Part shown: positions 1-8,430 of the stretch, piece by piece | Layout: each line of letters opens with the position of its first letter | How positions within the stretch are numbered: position 1 is the stretch's first letter | Source: Paenibacillus sp. FSL H7-0357 | Lineage (GTDB): Bacteria > Bacillota > Bacilli > Paenibacillales > Paenibacillaceae | Reading direction: 5' to 3' | NCBI RefSeq assembly: GCF_000758525.1 | Contig: NZ_CP009241.1 | Span: 2,170,001 to 2,234,000 of the forward strand | Length of the DNA stretch: 64,000 nucleotides | Program-made: the position numbers and the translations under genes | The notes under the pieces: generated by a model | The model's database searches: none | What the model was told of the DNA's origin: nothing | Seen by the model: only the letters and a program-made list of their open reading frames with translations

Positions 1-594
1 TTCACCGGAGTTCTGATGAAGCAGTTTTCTGATATCATCTCGCAGTTCGCTGCCGGGCATCCTGAGGTCGAGGTGGAGCAAGGCAGTTACCTTGGTTCTC
101 ACCCGCTGCTGTCCGACATGCTTGCGGAGCGAATTGAAGAGACATTGGAAGGCCAATCCTTCGCCAACTGCGATAACTGCAAATACCGTGTTGAGGCGGC
201 CGCACACCACCATCACCACCACCATGGTGAGGAAGAACATGAACATGAAGAGGGACACGGGCATGATCATCATCATGGGGAAGATCATAGCCATGACCAC
301 GGGTATCACCATCATCATGGGGAAGATCATAGCCATGACCACAGGTATCACCATCATCATGGAGAAGATCATAATCACGAGCATGGGCATCACCACCACC
401 ATCACGGGAAACATCATAGCCAGGAGCACGGGCGATGTGGGCATAATCATGCGGCTCATGGGCATCAGTGCTGCAGCAGGCAGCATGAACAGGAGCATCA
501 CTCCGAGATGGGTACGGAAGGCAAAATACAGCCGCGTCAGCGGGAACTTTCAGTACAGACAGTATCTTCGGCCAACGGACCGAAGGAATTCTGA
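1..594 (+). CDS. cbiX: CbiX sirohydrochlorin cobaltochelatase, C-terminal part with His-rich tail (5' partial)
   Basis: The frame is open from the first base, so the N-terminal chelatase domains lie outside the window. What remains is the end of the chelatase fold (FTGVLMKQF, then SHPLLSDMLAERIEE) and the ANCDNCKYR motif. That motif resembles the MxCxxC Fe-S site known from the long CbiX of Bacillus megaterium. About 90 residues follow that are extremely rich in His, Asp and Glu, then a Cys/His segment and a plain tail. The family inserts cobalt into sirohydrochlorin in the anaerobic B12 route; the His tail probably stores or delivers metal (inference). The stop lies 5 bases before cobK, so the genes are co-transcribed. 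Identity is well supported by the motif and the neighbours. Confidence 0.9.
   Translation, partial: FTGVLMKQFSDIISQFAAGHPEVEVEQGSYLGSHPLLSDMLAERIEETLEGQSFANCDNCKYRVEAAAHHHHHHHGEEEHEHEEGHGHDHHHGEDHSHDHGYHHHHGEDHSHDHRYHHHHGEDHNHEHGHHHHHHGKHHSQEHGRCGHNHAAHGHQCCSRQHEQEHHSEMGTEGKIQPRQRELSVQTVSSANGPKEF
259..429 (+). repeat. In-frame 42-bp tandem repeat encoding the His-rich tail
   Basis: Three 42-bp units (259-300, 301-342, 343-384) and a diverged 45-bp fourth encode HHHHGEDHSHDH-type blocks. Because 42 is a multiple of three, copy-number change would alter tail length without breaking the frame. Confidence 0.85.
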
Positions 595-599
595 ACGCT

Positions 600-1415
600 A
601 TGATATTTATGTTGTGCGGAACGAGTGATGCCCGGGAATTAGCGCTGACTTTGTCATCTCATGGATTGCCGCTGGTGGCTTCTGTCGTGACGCCAAGTGC
701 AGCGGAGCGGCTTGAAGCAGCCGCAATACGGACTGCGGTTGGCAGGTTGGACCAGCCGGGGATGACCTCCTTTTTGCAGGAGGGGAATTACAGTGTTGTA
801 GTAGACGCAAGCCATCCCTTTGCACTTGAGGCCCATGCCAATGCAATGGCCGCTGCGGAAGCGCTGGGGCTGCCCTATTTTCGCTACGAGCGGCGAAGCC
901 TTCACTATGACAGTCATCCCCGGTTGATTTGTGTAGATTCTTATGAAGCAGCGGCCCGCAAAGCAAAACAATTAAAAGGCTCGGTCATGCTGACCACCGG
1001 TGGGAAAACACTGGAGATTTTTGCGGAGCGGCTGCTCAGCGATCCGGAGGTGCGCCTGACGGTCAGGCTGCTTCCCTGCCTGGAGAACATTGAGAAATGC
1101 CTTGCGCTTGGGATAGAACAGCGGAATATTATTGGGATGCAGGGACCTTTTTCAAGGGAAATGAACGAAGCGATGTACAGGCAGTACGGCACGCAGGTCA
1201 TGATCACTAAGGAGAGCGGGGCAGAGGGATCTCTTGATGAGAAGCTGCATGCTGCGCTGGATATGGGGCTTTACGTTATTTTGATAACGCGTCCGGACAC
1301 GCCTTATTGTGATTTTGGCAGTGTCTATCATGCAATGGATGAGATAGCTTATGCGGTAAAAGCAGTACTGGCGGGGCGTGAGCGAAAAGATGTGGAAACA
1401 TCTACTGAATTATGA
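600..1415 (+). CDS. cobK: Precorrin-6A/cobalt-precorrin-6A reductase (CobK/CbiJ)
   Basis: This is an NAD(P)H-dependent reductase of the corrin ring. It has the family's N-terminal nucleotide-binding start (MLCGTSDARELA) and the conserved VVDASHPFA segment near residue 78. Its length of 271 residues is slightly above the usual 245-260, and the C-terminal DVETSTEL tail looks extra. The start is backed by an AAGGAA box 8 bases upstream. The end overlaps the next gene in an ATGA junction, implying translational coupling with cbiC. Confidence 0.92.
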   Translation: MIFMLCGTSDARELALTLSSHGLPLVASVVTPSAAERLEAAAIRTAVGRLDQPGMTSFLQEGNYSVVVDASHPFALEAHANAMAAAEALGLPYFRYERRSLHYDSHPRLICVDSYEAAARKAKQLKGSVMLTTGGKTLEIFAERLLSDPEVRLTVRLLPCLENIEKCLALGIEQRNIIGMQGPFSREMNEAMYRQYGTQVMITKESGAEGSLDEKLHAALDMGLYVILITRPDTPYCDFGSVYHAMDEIAYAVKAVLAGRERKDVETSTEL

Positions 1416-2104
1416 AAAGGGGAATGGGCTTGGACTTTGGAACGGATTTCAAACCGCTGACGGTGCAGCCGCAGGAAATTGAGAGCTTGAGCTTTCAAAT
1501 GATCACGAAGGAACTGGGAGTACATTATTTTAACGCTATACAGTATCCGGTGGTGCAGCGGATCATCCACGCATCTGCCGATTTCGAGCTGGGGCGGAGT
1601 CTGGTGTTTCATCCCCGGGCGATTGAAGCGGGTATAGCTGCCATTCTGCAGGGCAAGCCGATCATTGCCGATGTGCGGATGGTAGAGGCCGGTATCGCCA
1701 AGGAAAGGATACATAAATACGGCGGAGATGTCAGGGTGCATATTTCCGATCCGGATGTCATCGAAGAAGCCAAAATGCTGGGGACGACCCGGGCGATTGT
1801 CGCGACGCGCAAAGCTTGTAAGGAAGCTCCCGGCGGGATATATGTTATCGGCAATGCGCCTACGGCGCTGCTGGAGTTGATTCGTCTGGTAAAAGAAGGA
1901 GCGGCCCAGCCCGGACTTGTCATCGGCATGCCCGTTGGTTTCGTATCCGCTGCCGAATCCAAAGATGAGCTGCGCAAGCTGGATATTCCCTACATTACGA
2001 ACATAGGCCGCAAAGGCGGCAGTACGGTCGTTGTAGCAGCGGTGAATGCCTTAAGCCTGCTGGCTGTCCGGCAGGATACTGAGCAACAGGAATCTGGACG
2101 GTAG
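1412..2104 (+). CDS. cbiC: Precorrin-8X / cobalt-precorrin-8 methylmutase
   Basis: CbiC/CobH family; it moves the C11 methyl group to C12, giving (hydrogeno)cobyrinate. The active-site segment RIIHASADFELG with the conserved His is present around residues 50-61, and the C-terminal glycine-rich stretch NIGRKGGSTVVVAAVNAL is typical. At 230 residues it has about 20 residues before the usual start of homology (ITKELGVHYFN). An internal start is possible, but the ATGA overlap with cobK favours this one. The following gap before cbiD contains low-complexity repeats. Confidence 0.93.
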   Translation: MKRGMGLDFGTDFKPLTVQPQEIESLSFQMITKELGVHYFNAIQYPVVQRIIHASADFELGRSLVFHPRAIEAGIAAILQGKPIIADVRMVEAGIAKERIHKYGGDVRVHISDPDVIEEAKMLGTTRAIVATRKACKEAPGGIYVIGNAPTALLELIRLVKEGAAQPGLVIGMPVGFVSAAESKDELRKLDIPYITNIGRKGGSTVVVAAVNALSLLAVRQDTEQQESGR

Positions 2105-2512
2105 CAGTAAAGGTAGGGTTTTATACGAATAAAGAATAAATAATCATAGAAGTCGGGAACTAAGCAGAAACAAGCCAAGACTAGCCAAGCTAAGACAAGA
2201 AGAAGCGAATTAATGAGAGCCAAACAGAGAGCAGAACATTCACAGACCACAAGTGAAAAGTAACATCAAGTAAGTACTAAGAAGTACTAAGAGCACTAAG
2301 AGCACTAAGAGCACTAAGAGCACTAAGAGCACTAAGAGCACTAAGAAGAGCTAAGAAGTACTAAGAAGTACTAAGAGCATTAAAAAAACTAATAAGCTAA
2401 GAAGCAGCACTAAGCACGTAGAAGCACTAAGTTAAAATGTAGTGAGCCAAGCAAGTGCAGCAATTACCGGTATCAACAGAGACCCATAACATACAGCAAA
2501 GAAGGGATCGGC
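2105..2512. repeat. Low-complexity intra-operon gap with 9-bp tandem repeat
   Basis: This 408-bp gap between cbiC and cbiD holds no credible gene. From about 2268 to 2400 it consists of a 9-bp unit (gcactaaga) repeated in near-perfect tandem, with degenerate flanking copies (agtactaag, agagctaag). The whole gap is strongly biased to A and G on the plus strand. No terminator or promoter was recognised, so read-through into cbiD is likely. Confidence 0.8.
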
Positions 2513-3613
2513 ATGACTGAGGAGACCGCTTCAAAACCTATGCGCCGGGGTTATACCACCGGCGCCTGTGCTGCCGCCGCAGCCAAAGGCGCGGCACTCC
2601 TGCTGATCACAGGCGATGCGCCGGAGAGCGTGGAGCTTTACTTGCCGGCGGGATTCCGGCATACCTTCGAACTGACCGGATGGCAGCGTCAGGATAATTT
2701 CACGGCAATCTGTGCCACGGTGAAGGATGCCGGGGATGATCCGGATGCCACTCACCGGGCCTGGATCGAGGCCACTGTCAGTTGGCTGGAACATCCCGGT
2801 GTGGAGATTGACGGCGGGCGGGGCGTCGGCAGAGTAACGAAGCCGGGGCTGCCGGTAGGGGTAGGAGAAGCCGCGATTAATCCGGTGCCCCGTCGTATGA
2901 TTCTGGAAGCTGTATCCGAGGTGCTGGAAGAGCATGGCGCCGCCCGGGGACTGCGGGTGGTAATCAGTGTGCCCGAAGGCGAAGCCATTGCGCTCAAGAC
3001 ACTCAATCCGCGCCTAGGCATCGTAGGCGGTATTTCGATACTCGGCACAAGGGGAGTGGTTACGCCGTTCTCCACTGAAGCCTATAAGGCGAGTGTGGTT
3101 CAGGCCATATCGGTTGCAGCTGCTACAGGGAACAGGGGCCTGATCCTCACTACCGGCGGCAGCAGTGAAAAATATGCCATGGCAATGTTCCCGGAGCTTC
3201 CGGAGGAAGCTTTTATCCAGATGGGCGAATACGTGGGGTTCTCTCTCGGCCATGCCAAAGCCTATGGATTCAGCAAGGTGACGCTTGTCGGTATGGCGGG
3301 CAAATATTCCAAAGTAGCACAGGGTGCCATGCTGATTCATTCAAAAAATGCACCGGTTGATTTCGGTTTTTTGTCCCAAGTAGCGTCCGAAGCCGGGGCT
3401 GACGAAGAACTGGTGCAGGAGATTGCTGCCGCCAATACGGCTTCGCAGGTTGTGGACATGATGACGGAGGCCGGGAATTACGCTTTTTTTGAACAATTAT
3501 GCCTTCATGCCTGCAGACATTGCCTGATTCACATGAATGGGGAGATGACGGTAGAAATGGTGCTGATCACGATGAAAGGCCGAGTGCTGGGAAGGGCGGA
3601 AATCTGTGGCTAA
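2513..3613 (+). CDS. cbiD: Cobalt-precorrin-5B (C1)-methyltransferase
   Basis: CbiD methylates C1 of the ring in the anaerobic pathway, using S-adenosylmethionine. The diagnostic N-terminus RRGYTTGACAAAAAKGA is seen at residues 11-27, and the length of 366 is normal. The start ATG follows a GAAGGGAT-type ribosome site. The last 8 bases overlap the GTG start of cbiET. CbiD and CbiG together mark the cobalt-early, oxygen-independent route, as opposed to CobF/CobG. Confidence 0.95.
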   Translation: MTEETASKPMRRGYTTGACAAAAAKGAALLLITGDAPESVELYLPAGFRHTFELTGWQRQDNFTAICATVKDAGDDPDATHRAWIEATVSWLEHPGVEIDGGRGVGRVTKPGLPVGVGEAAINPVPRRMILEAVSEVLEEHGAARGLRVVISVPEGEAIALKTLNPRLGIVGGISILGTRGVVTPFSTEAYKASVVQAISVAAATGNRGLILTTGGSSEKYAMAMFPELPEEAFIQMGEYVGFSLGHAKAYGFSKVTLVGMAGKYSKVAQGAMLIHSKNAPVDFGFLSQVASEAGADEELVQEIAAANTASQVVDMMTEAGNYAFFEQLCLHACRHCLIHMNGEMTVEMVLITMKGRVLGRAEICG

Positions 3614-4835
3614 TGTAATTTATATCATCGGTATCGGCGAGGATGGCGCAGGCGGGCTGACGCCGGGTAGCTTGAGAAAAGTGCAGGAGAGCGAGGTACT
3701 GCTCGGCGGGGAGAGGCAACTGTCGTTTTTCAGCCGGTACGATGGGGAAAAGATCACGCTGCAGGGCGGGCTGAAGCCTTTTGCCGATAAGCTGGAGGGA
3801 TTGTGGAAAGCAGGAAAACGTATTGCTGTGCTGGCTTCGGGGGATCCGCTGTTTTTTGGGATTGGCGGCTACCTTGCCAAAAGGTTCGGGCCGGAGCAGG
3901 TCGAAGTGATTCCGTATTACAGCAGTGTGCAGCTTGCTTTTTCCCGGCTGGGTGACAGCTGGCAGGATGCAGAGCTTATCAGTCTGCACGGCAGGCCGAT
4001 TAACGGGCTGGCCCAGCGGATTGACGGCAGGCAGAAGATTGCTCTTTTGACGGATGAAGTCAATACTCCTGCGCGGATTGCAGCTTACCTGCGGGAGTTT
4101 GGCATGACAGAGTATCAGCCTTTTGTCTGCGAGCGGCTGGGCGGCCCGGAAGAGGTCTGCCGGTTCTGGGAACTGGAGGAGCTGGAGCAGGCGGAGTTTG
4201 CAGCACTAAATGTAGTGATTCTGCGGCGGAAGCCGGGAAGTACGGTGGAGGTGCGGCGCGGATTCGCATATCCCGATGGGGTGTTCCAGCAGCGAAAGCC
4301 GGAAAAGGGCCTGATTACCAAACGGGAGGTCCGCGCTTTTGTCCTGTCGGAGCTGTATCTGTCCGAGGATGCGATTGTCTGGGATATCGGCTCCGGCTCC
4401 GGTGCAGTAGCGGTGGAGTGTGCGCGGATTGCCCGTCTTGGCAGGGTCTATGCCCTGGAAAAAGGGGCAGATAATCTGCCCAACATTGAAGCCAACCGCC
4501 GGAAGTTTCGTGCGGATTTTGCAATTATCCATGAAAAAGCCCCGCAGGGGCTGGATAAGCTTCCAGACCCTGACGCTGTGTTCATCGGCGGCAGCGGCGG
4601 TGAGCTGGCAGCTATAATTGCACATAGTGCGGCCCGGCTGCGGCCCGGAGGGCGGATCGTTGTGGGAGCCATCACGATTGAGACGCTGCATGGCAGCATG
4701 GAGGCACTGGCACTCGCCGGATTTGTTCCGGAAGTAACGATGCTGCAGGCCTCGCGGGGCAAACCGATTCTTGGCATGACCCGGTTTGAAGGGATGAATC
4801 CCGTCTATGTGGTCAGCGGCCAAAAGACGGTTTAA
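3606..4835 (+). CDS. cbiET: Fused precorrin-6Y C5,15-methyltransferase (decarboxylating), CbiE-CbiT
   Basis: This is a single 409-residue protein joining CbiE (residues about 1-200, tetrapyrrole methylase fold, start VIYIIGIGEDG) to CbiT (about 215-400, class I methyltransferase). The CbiT glycine-rich SAM loop is WDIGSGSGAVAVECAR. It methylates C5 and C15 and decarboxylates the C12 acetate side chain. The start is GTG, overlapping the cbiD stop by 8 bases, with GGAAGGGCGGAAA upstream. It is the last gene before an 817-bp repeat-rich gap. Confidence 0.94.
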   Translation: MANVIYIIGIGEDGAGGLTPGSLRKVQESEVLLGGERQLSFFSRYDGEKITLQGGLKPFADKLEGLWKAGKRIAVLASGDPLFFGIGGYLAKRFGPEQVEVIPYYSSVQLAFSRLGDSWQDAELISLHGRPINGLAQRIDGRQKIALLTDEVNTPARIAAYLREFGMTEYQPFVCERLGGPEEVCRFWELEELEQAEFAALNVVILRRKPGSTVEVRRGFAYPDGVFQQRKPEKGLITKREVRAFVLSELYLSEDAIVWDIGSGSGAVAVECARIARLGRVYALEKGADNLPNIEANRRKFRADFAIIHEKAPQGLDKLPDPDAVFIGGSGGELAAIIAHSAARLRPGGRIVVGAITIETLHGSMEALALAGFVPEVTMLQASRGKPILGMTRFEGMNPVYVVSGQKTV

Positions 4836-4881
4836 CCGATGAACGCTGCAGGGCAGCGGAAGATAGGTATGAGGCGGACAT

Positions 4882-5083
4882 CGGCTGCGGTGCGAAAAAG
4901 ATAAAGTTGTGAATGCGGCTATGGTGCGAAGAGGGTAACGATACGAGGACGATTAGACGGCTACGATGCGAAGAAGGTAGCGATATGAGGACGACTAGAC
5001 GGCCACGGTGCGAAGAAGGTGGCGATACGAAGATGACTAGACGGCCACGATATTTAGTAGGTAACGTCACGAAGTTAGCTACG
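4882..5083. repeat. 42-bp direct tandem repeats
   Basis: Three near-identical 42-bp units occupy 4919-4960, 4961-5002 and 5003-5044, with degraded partial copies before (from about 4882) and after (to about 5083). The core reads gtgcgaagaaggtagcgata. The unit is a multiple of three, so spurious ORFs with 14-residue repeats appear on both strands. There are no unique spacers, so this is not a CRISPR. Confidence 0.85.
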
Positions 5084-5091
5084 AGCAGAGG

Positions 5092-5268
5092 CGGACCGCA
5101 GCGACGTTATTTTATCAATGAGCTTTAGTTTTCCAAGTAAACGGACCCCAGCGCCGCTATTTCATTCGCTGGGCTGTACCGTGGAGGTAAATGATGCTAA
5201 TAACGTCTCTGGAGTCCGAGAAGAGCGAAAAACAGCAAGAAATCTGCAAATAGCGCCTCTCCAGTCCG
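5092..5268. repeat. Four-copy inverted repeat cluster (two forward, two reverse units)
   Basis: Two forward units of about 20-25 bp (5092-5115 and 5142-5166, core cggaccccagcgccgctatt) are followed by two copies in reverse orientation (5199-5218 aataacgtctctggagtccg and 5248-5268 aatagcgcctctccagtccg). The forward and reverse units can pair, giving a large imperfect stem. They lie inside the cobalamin operon between cbiET and cbiL. Confidence 0.75.
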
Positions 5269-5652
5269 CGTAGCCACCAGGTGCTCGAATCATGAGCGAT
5301 GGACCAAGCATTCTGTGCTAGTCCTCCCCTTGAGAAACTGAGTGCTGCATCCAGCAGCTGCAAGGGAATCAACTGACCATCGTCCGGATATGCAATCGGC
5401 AATCTAGAGCGAAGCACATGGAAGATTAGTCCATATCTGAGTTAGTCACTACCAGATTTAGTTACTAATAGCTTCAGTCCATACGTGCACCCGTGCGTGC
5501 CAATCCGAACTCTTATATGCATACCTGTGCCGCAAAATGCCAGGCCGTACATACACGAAACTGTCGCAGCATAAATCCCTCCTGCCATAGGCAGTAGTGA
5601 CCTAAAGATATATCCAAGTAAACATTCAGCTCAATAAAAGGAGAAACTGGAG
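5269..5652. other. Unassigned sequence upstream of cbiL
   Basis: No gene, terminator or B12-box (cobalamin riboswitch) sequence was recognised. There is a short hairpin CTGCC-ata-GGCAG near 5582, and an AAGGAG site just before cbiL. Confidence 0.5.
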
Positions 5653-6522
5653 ATGACAAACAATCAAGCGGAACCGCAGCTGGTGCCCACAAGCGGGCAG
5701 TATACTGCCGGTGAAGAGACAGCCCAAGCGATGGCCCAAACTGCTGTGGAAGAGTATGAGTTTGTTGACGGCCAGCTGGAGGCCGAGAATGCATTTGAGT
5801 CTAAGGCTGCTTTGCTGGCTGTAGGTACCTTGTATGGAGTGGGTGTCGGTCCCGGGGACCCGGAGCTGATTACGGTCAAAGCCTGCCGTCTGTTGAAAGA
5901 ATGTCCGGTGATCGCCTATCCGGCTGCCAAAAAAGGCGGTAAATCCTATGCACAGGAGATCGTCGACACCTATGTAAATGAGGACGAAAAGGTCATGCTG
6001 GGACTTGTGTTTCCGATGACTAAAGACCCTGTGCAGCTGGAGAACGGGTGGCGCTGGACTGTGGAGCTGTGCTGGAATGAGCTGCGCCTTGGCAATGATG
6101 TTGCTTTTGTGACGGAGGGTGACCCCAATCTGTACAGCACCTTTATTCATCTGGCCCGTTTAATGCAAGAGCAGCATCCCGTTGTGCCGATTGTATCGGT
6201 TCCCGGAATTTCATCGGTGCTGGGTGCCGCTGCGGCACTCGAACAGCCGCTTGCCGACGGCGATCAGCGGGTGGGTATTATTCCGGCTACCGATGACCGC
6301 GAGGCGCTGAAGGAAGCGCTGCTGCATCATGATACTGTAGTGTTCCTTAAGGTGGCGAAGGTGCTTGATCTGGTGCTGGAGGTGCTGGATGAACTGGGTC
6401 TTGGAGGAAAAGCGTCCGTTGTCACCAAGGTGACTTCTCCCTATGAGACCGTCTGGCGGGATGCCCGCGAGCTGCGCGGCTCGGATCTGGAGTATTTGAG
6501 TCTGATGGTGGTGAGCAAATGA
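5653..6522 (+). CDS. cbiL: Cobalt-factor II / precorrin-2 C20-methyltransferase
   Basis: Tetrapyrrole methylase that adds the C20 methyl group. The family core starts at residue about 59 with LYGVGVGPGDPELITVKA and continues through VTEGDPNLYSTFIHL to VVSK. The first 57 residues are an acidic, Ala/Glu/Gln-rich extension absent from typical CbiL. The upstream start is supported by an AAAGGAG site 10 bases before the ATG, but a start inside the extension cannot be excluded. The stop overlaps cbiF (ATGA). Confidence 0.92.
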   Translation: MTNNQAEPQLVPTSGQYTAGEETAQAMAQTAVEEYEFVDGQLEAENAFESKAALLAVGTLYGVGVGPGDPELITVKACRLLKECPVIAYPAAKKGGKSYAQEIVDTYVNEDEKVMLGLVFPMTKDPVQLENGWRWTVELCWNELRLGNDVAFVTEGDPNLYSTFIHLARLMQEQHPVVPIVSVPGISSVLGAAAALEQPLADGDQRVGIIPATDDREALKEALLHHDTVVFLKVAKVLDLVLEVLDELGLGGKASVVTKVTSPYETVWRDARELRGSDLEYLSLMVVSK

Positions 6523-7322
6523 CGGAAGTACAGCTGGAACCTAAGGTCTACATCGTCGGGGCAGGACCCGGCGATCCTGAGCTGATTACCGTTAAGGGCA
6601 GCCGTATTCTGCGCTCGGCCGATCTCGTATTGTACGCCGATTCGCTGGTCAGTGAAGAGCTGATCTCCAGCGCGAAGCCTGGTGCTGAGGTGCTGCAAAG
6701 CTCAGGGATGGATCTGGAGCGACAGGTGGAGCTGATGGCAGAAGCGGTGCAGGCCGGCAAAAGCGTAGCACGTGTGCATACAGGCGACCCCTCGATGTAT
6801 GGTGCGATCCTGGAGCAGATGTCGCTGCTGAAGCTGTGCGGCGTCGGCTATGAGATCGTGCCGGGTGTCAGCTCTGTTTTTGCCTCAGCGGCGGCACTTG
6901 GCGCGGAGCTGACGGTGCCGGAGCTGACGCAGACGGTCATTCTGACCCGTGCCGAAGGACGCACGCCCGTGCCCGAGCGCGAGCAGTTGCGCCGTCTGGC
7001 CAGCCATCACTGCACGGTGGCACTGTTCCTCAGCGCTTCACTGGCCGGACATGCGGCGGAGGAATTCCTCGCCGCCGGATGGAGTCCGGACACGCCTGTG
7101 GCTGTGGTCAAACGGGCCACCTGGCCGGATCAGCAGATTCTGCGGACAACGGTAGAGAGACTGGAGGCTGACCTGCGTGAAGCGGGCATTACGATGCATG
7201 CGATGATTCTGGCCGGCTGGGCACTGGATCCCGGGCTGGTCGACCGCGATGCTCACCGCTCAAAGCTGTACGACAAGACGTTTACCCACGGCTGCCGGGA
7301 AGGGACCGGCAATCATGGATAA
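6519..7322 (+). CDS. cbiF: Cobalt-precorrin-4 / precorrin-4 C11-methyltransferase
   Basis: Tetrapyrrole methylase with VYIVGAGPGDPELITVKG at residues 9-26, HTGDPSMYGAILEQM near 87, and the VPGVSSVFASAAALG substrate loop; TRAEGRTPVP is diagnostic of CbiF/CobM. Its 267 residues are normal for the family. It is translationally coupled at both ends: an ATGA overlap with cbiL and an 8-base overlap with cbiG. Confidence 0.95.
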   Translation: MTEVQLEPKVYIVGAGPGDPELITVKGSRILRSADLVLYADSLVSEELISSAKPGAEVLQSSGMDLERQVELMAEAVQAGKSVARVHTGDPSMYGAILEQMSLLKLCGVGYEIVPGVSSVFASAAALGAELTVPELTQTVILTRAEGRTPVPEREQLRRLASHHCTVALFLSASLAGHAAEEFLAAGWSPDTPVAVVKRATWPDQQILRTTVERLEADLREAGITMHAMILAGWALDPGLVDRDAHRSKLYDKTFTHGCREGTGNHG

Positions 7323-8430
7323 GAAATATGCGGCTGTCGCCATTACACGTAACGGCATTAAGCTTGCGCTGACGCTGGGGGAGCAACTGGGCGGTACCGA
7401 AGTATTCTGCTACGCCAAGTACAGCGGGGAGCTTGAAGAGCTACCGGGGGAACGCCGGATATTTGCTGAGCCGCTAAAAGAGCTGCTGCCGGTTCTATTC
7501 CGACGTTATGAGGCTTTGATTCTTTTCTTCTCGCTTGGCGCAGCGGTAAGATTAGCTGCGCCTTTACTGCAGGATAAAAAAACCGACCCCGCCGTCATCG
7601 TGATTGACGAACGCGGAGAGCATGTAATCAGCATGCTCTCCGGCCATTTAGGCGGGGCCAACAGGCTGACACTGCAGATTGCCGGGCTGCTGGGCAGCCA
7701 TCCGGTGATCACGACCGCCTCGGATGTTCAGGGGACGTTCGCGGCGGATTTGCTCGGCCATGAATTCGGCTGGCGGCCGGAGAGCTTCACCCACATGAAG
7801 GCGGTGAGCGCCGCCTTGGTGAACGGCGAGCGGGTAGCCTTCCTGCAGGAGCACGGGGAGTGCGGCTGGCTGCACCCCGGAGCGGCATTGCCCGAGCATG
7901 TGCAGCTCTGCGGGGATATGGCTGAAATGCGCGCGGCTTCCTTCAGCGCGGCAATTGTTGTAACCGACCGGCTGCTGAAAGCGCCGGAAGCGGCGGCTTT
8001 GCCGGAACGGACCGTAGTGTACCGTCCGCGCAGCCTGGTGCTCGGCCTGGGCTGCAACCGCGGCACTTCGGCGGCGGAGCTGGAAGCCGTGGTGGCGGAA
8101 ACCCTGGCAGAGCTGGGGCTGTCCCTCCTAAGCGTGCGGAATGCGGCCACTGCCGGGATCAAAGGCGATGAAGCCGGACTGCTCGCTTTGTGCGCCAAGC
8201 ACGGCTGGGAGCTGGCTTTATATCCGCCGGAGCAGCTGAATACGGTTCCGCTGGACCAGCCGTCGGAAATTGTATTCAAGGCGACCGGAGCATATGGTGT
8301 TTGCGAGCCTGCAGCCCTTTTGTCTTCCGGTGCGAAGGACTTGCTTTTGCCCAAGAAAAAAAGCGGCAATGTGACGATTGCCGTGGCCAGGGTTATTTTT
8401 GACAGAGGGGAGGCAAATGCAGATGTATGA
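7315..8430 (+). CDS. cbiG: Cobalt-precorrin-5A hydrolase
   Basis: CbiG opens the delta-lactone of cobalt-precorrin-5A and releases acetaldehyde, the step that makes oxygen unnecessary. The N-terminal part carries the family motif SGHLGGANRLT near residue 107, and the C-terminal part LGLGCNRGTSAAELEA near 243. The frame extends further upstream inside cbiF. The ATG at 7315, with GGGAAGGGA upstream, gives the expected N-terminus (AAVAITRNGIKLA) and 371 residues. Confidence 0.93.
   Translation: MDKKYAAVAITRNGIKLALTLGEQLGGTEVFCYAKYSGELEELPGERRIFAEPLKELLPVLFRRYEALILFFSLGAAVRLAAPLLQDKKTDPAVIVIDERGEHVISMLSGHLGGANRLTLQIAGLLGSHPVITTASDVQGTFAADLLGHEFGWRPESFTHMKAVSAALVNGERVAFLQEHGECGWLHPGAALPEHVQLCGDMAEMRAASFSAAIVVTDRLLKAPEAAALPERTVVYRPRSLVLGLGCNRGTSAAELEAVVAETLAELGLSLLSVRNAATAGIKGDEAGLLALCAKHGWELALYPPEQLNTVPLDQPSEIVFKATGAYGVCEPAALLSSGAKDLLLPKKKSGNVTIAVARVIFDRGEANADV

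Noticed and set aside
92-628. 178-residue plus-strand ORF overlapping cbiX in another frame
   Set aside because: It is rich in Ile, Met and Thr as an out-of-frame reading of the His repeats, with no ribosome site or family resemblance.
2268-2400. CRISPR array
   Set aside because: Units are contiguous 9-mers without spacers. The repeats at 4919-5044 and 50997-51185 likewise lack regular unique spacers, and there are no cas genes.
4913-5128. Plus- and minus-strand ORFs with 14-residue repeats
   Set aside because: They arise because the 42-bp repeat has no stops in these frames; composition is Arg/Asp-rich nonsense and no ribosome site precedes them.
4836-5652. Cobalamin riboswitch in front of cbiL
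   Set aside because: No B12-box consensus (AGYCAGGARACCTGCC-like) is present; the operon's riboswitch, if any, should lie before the window start.
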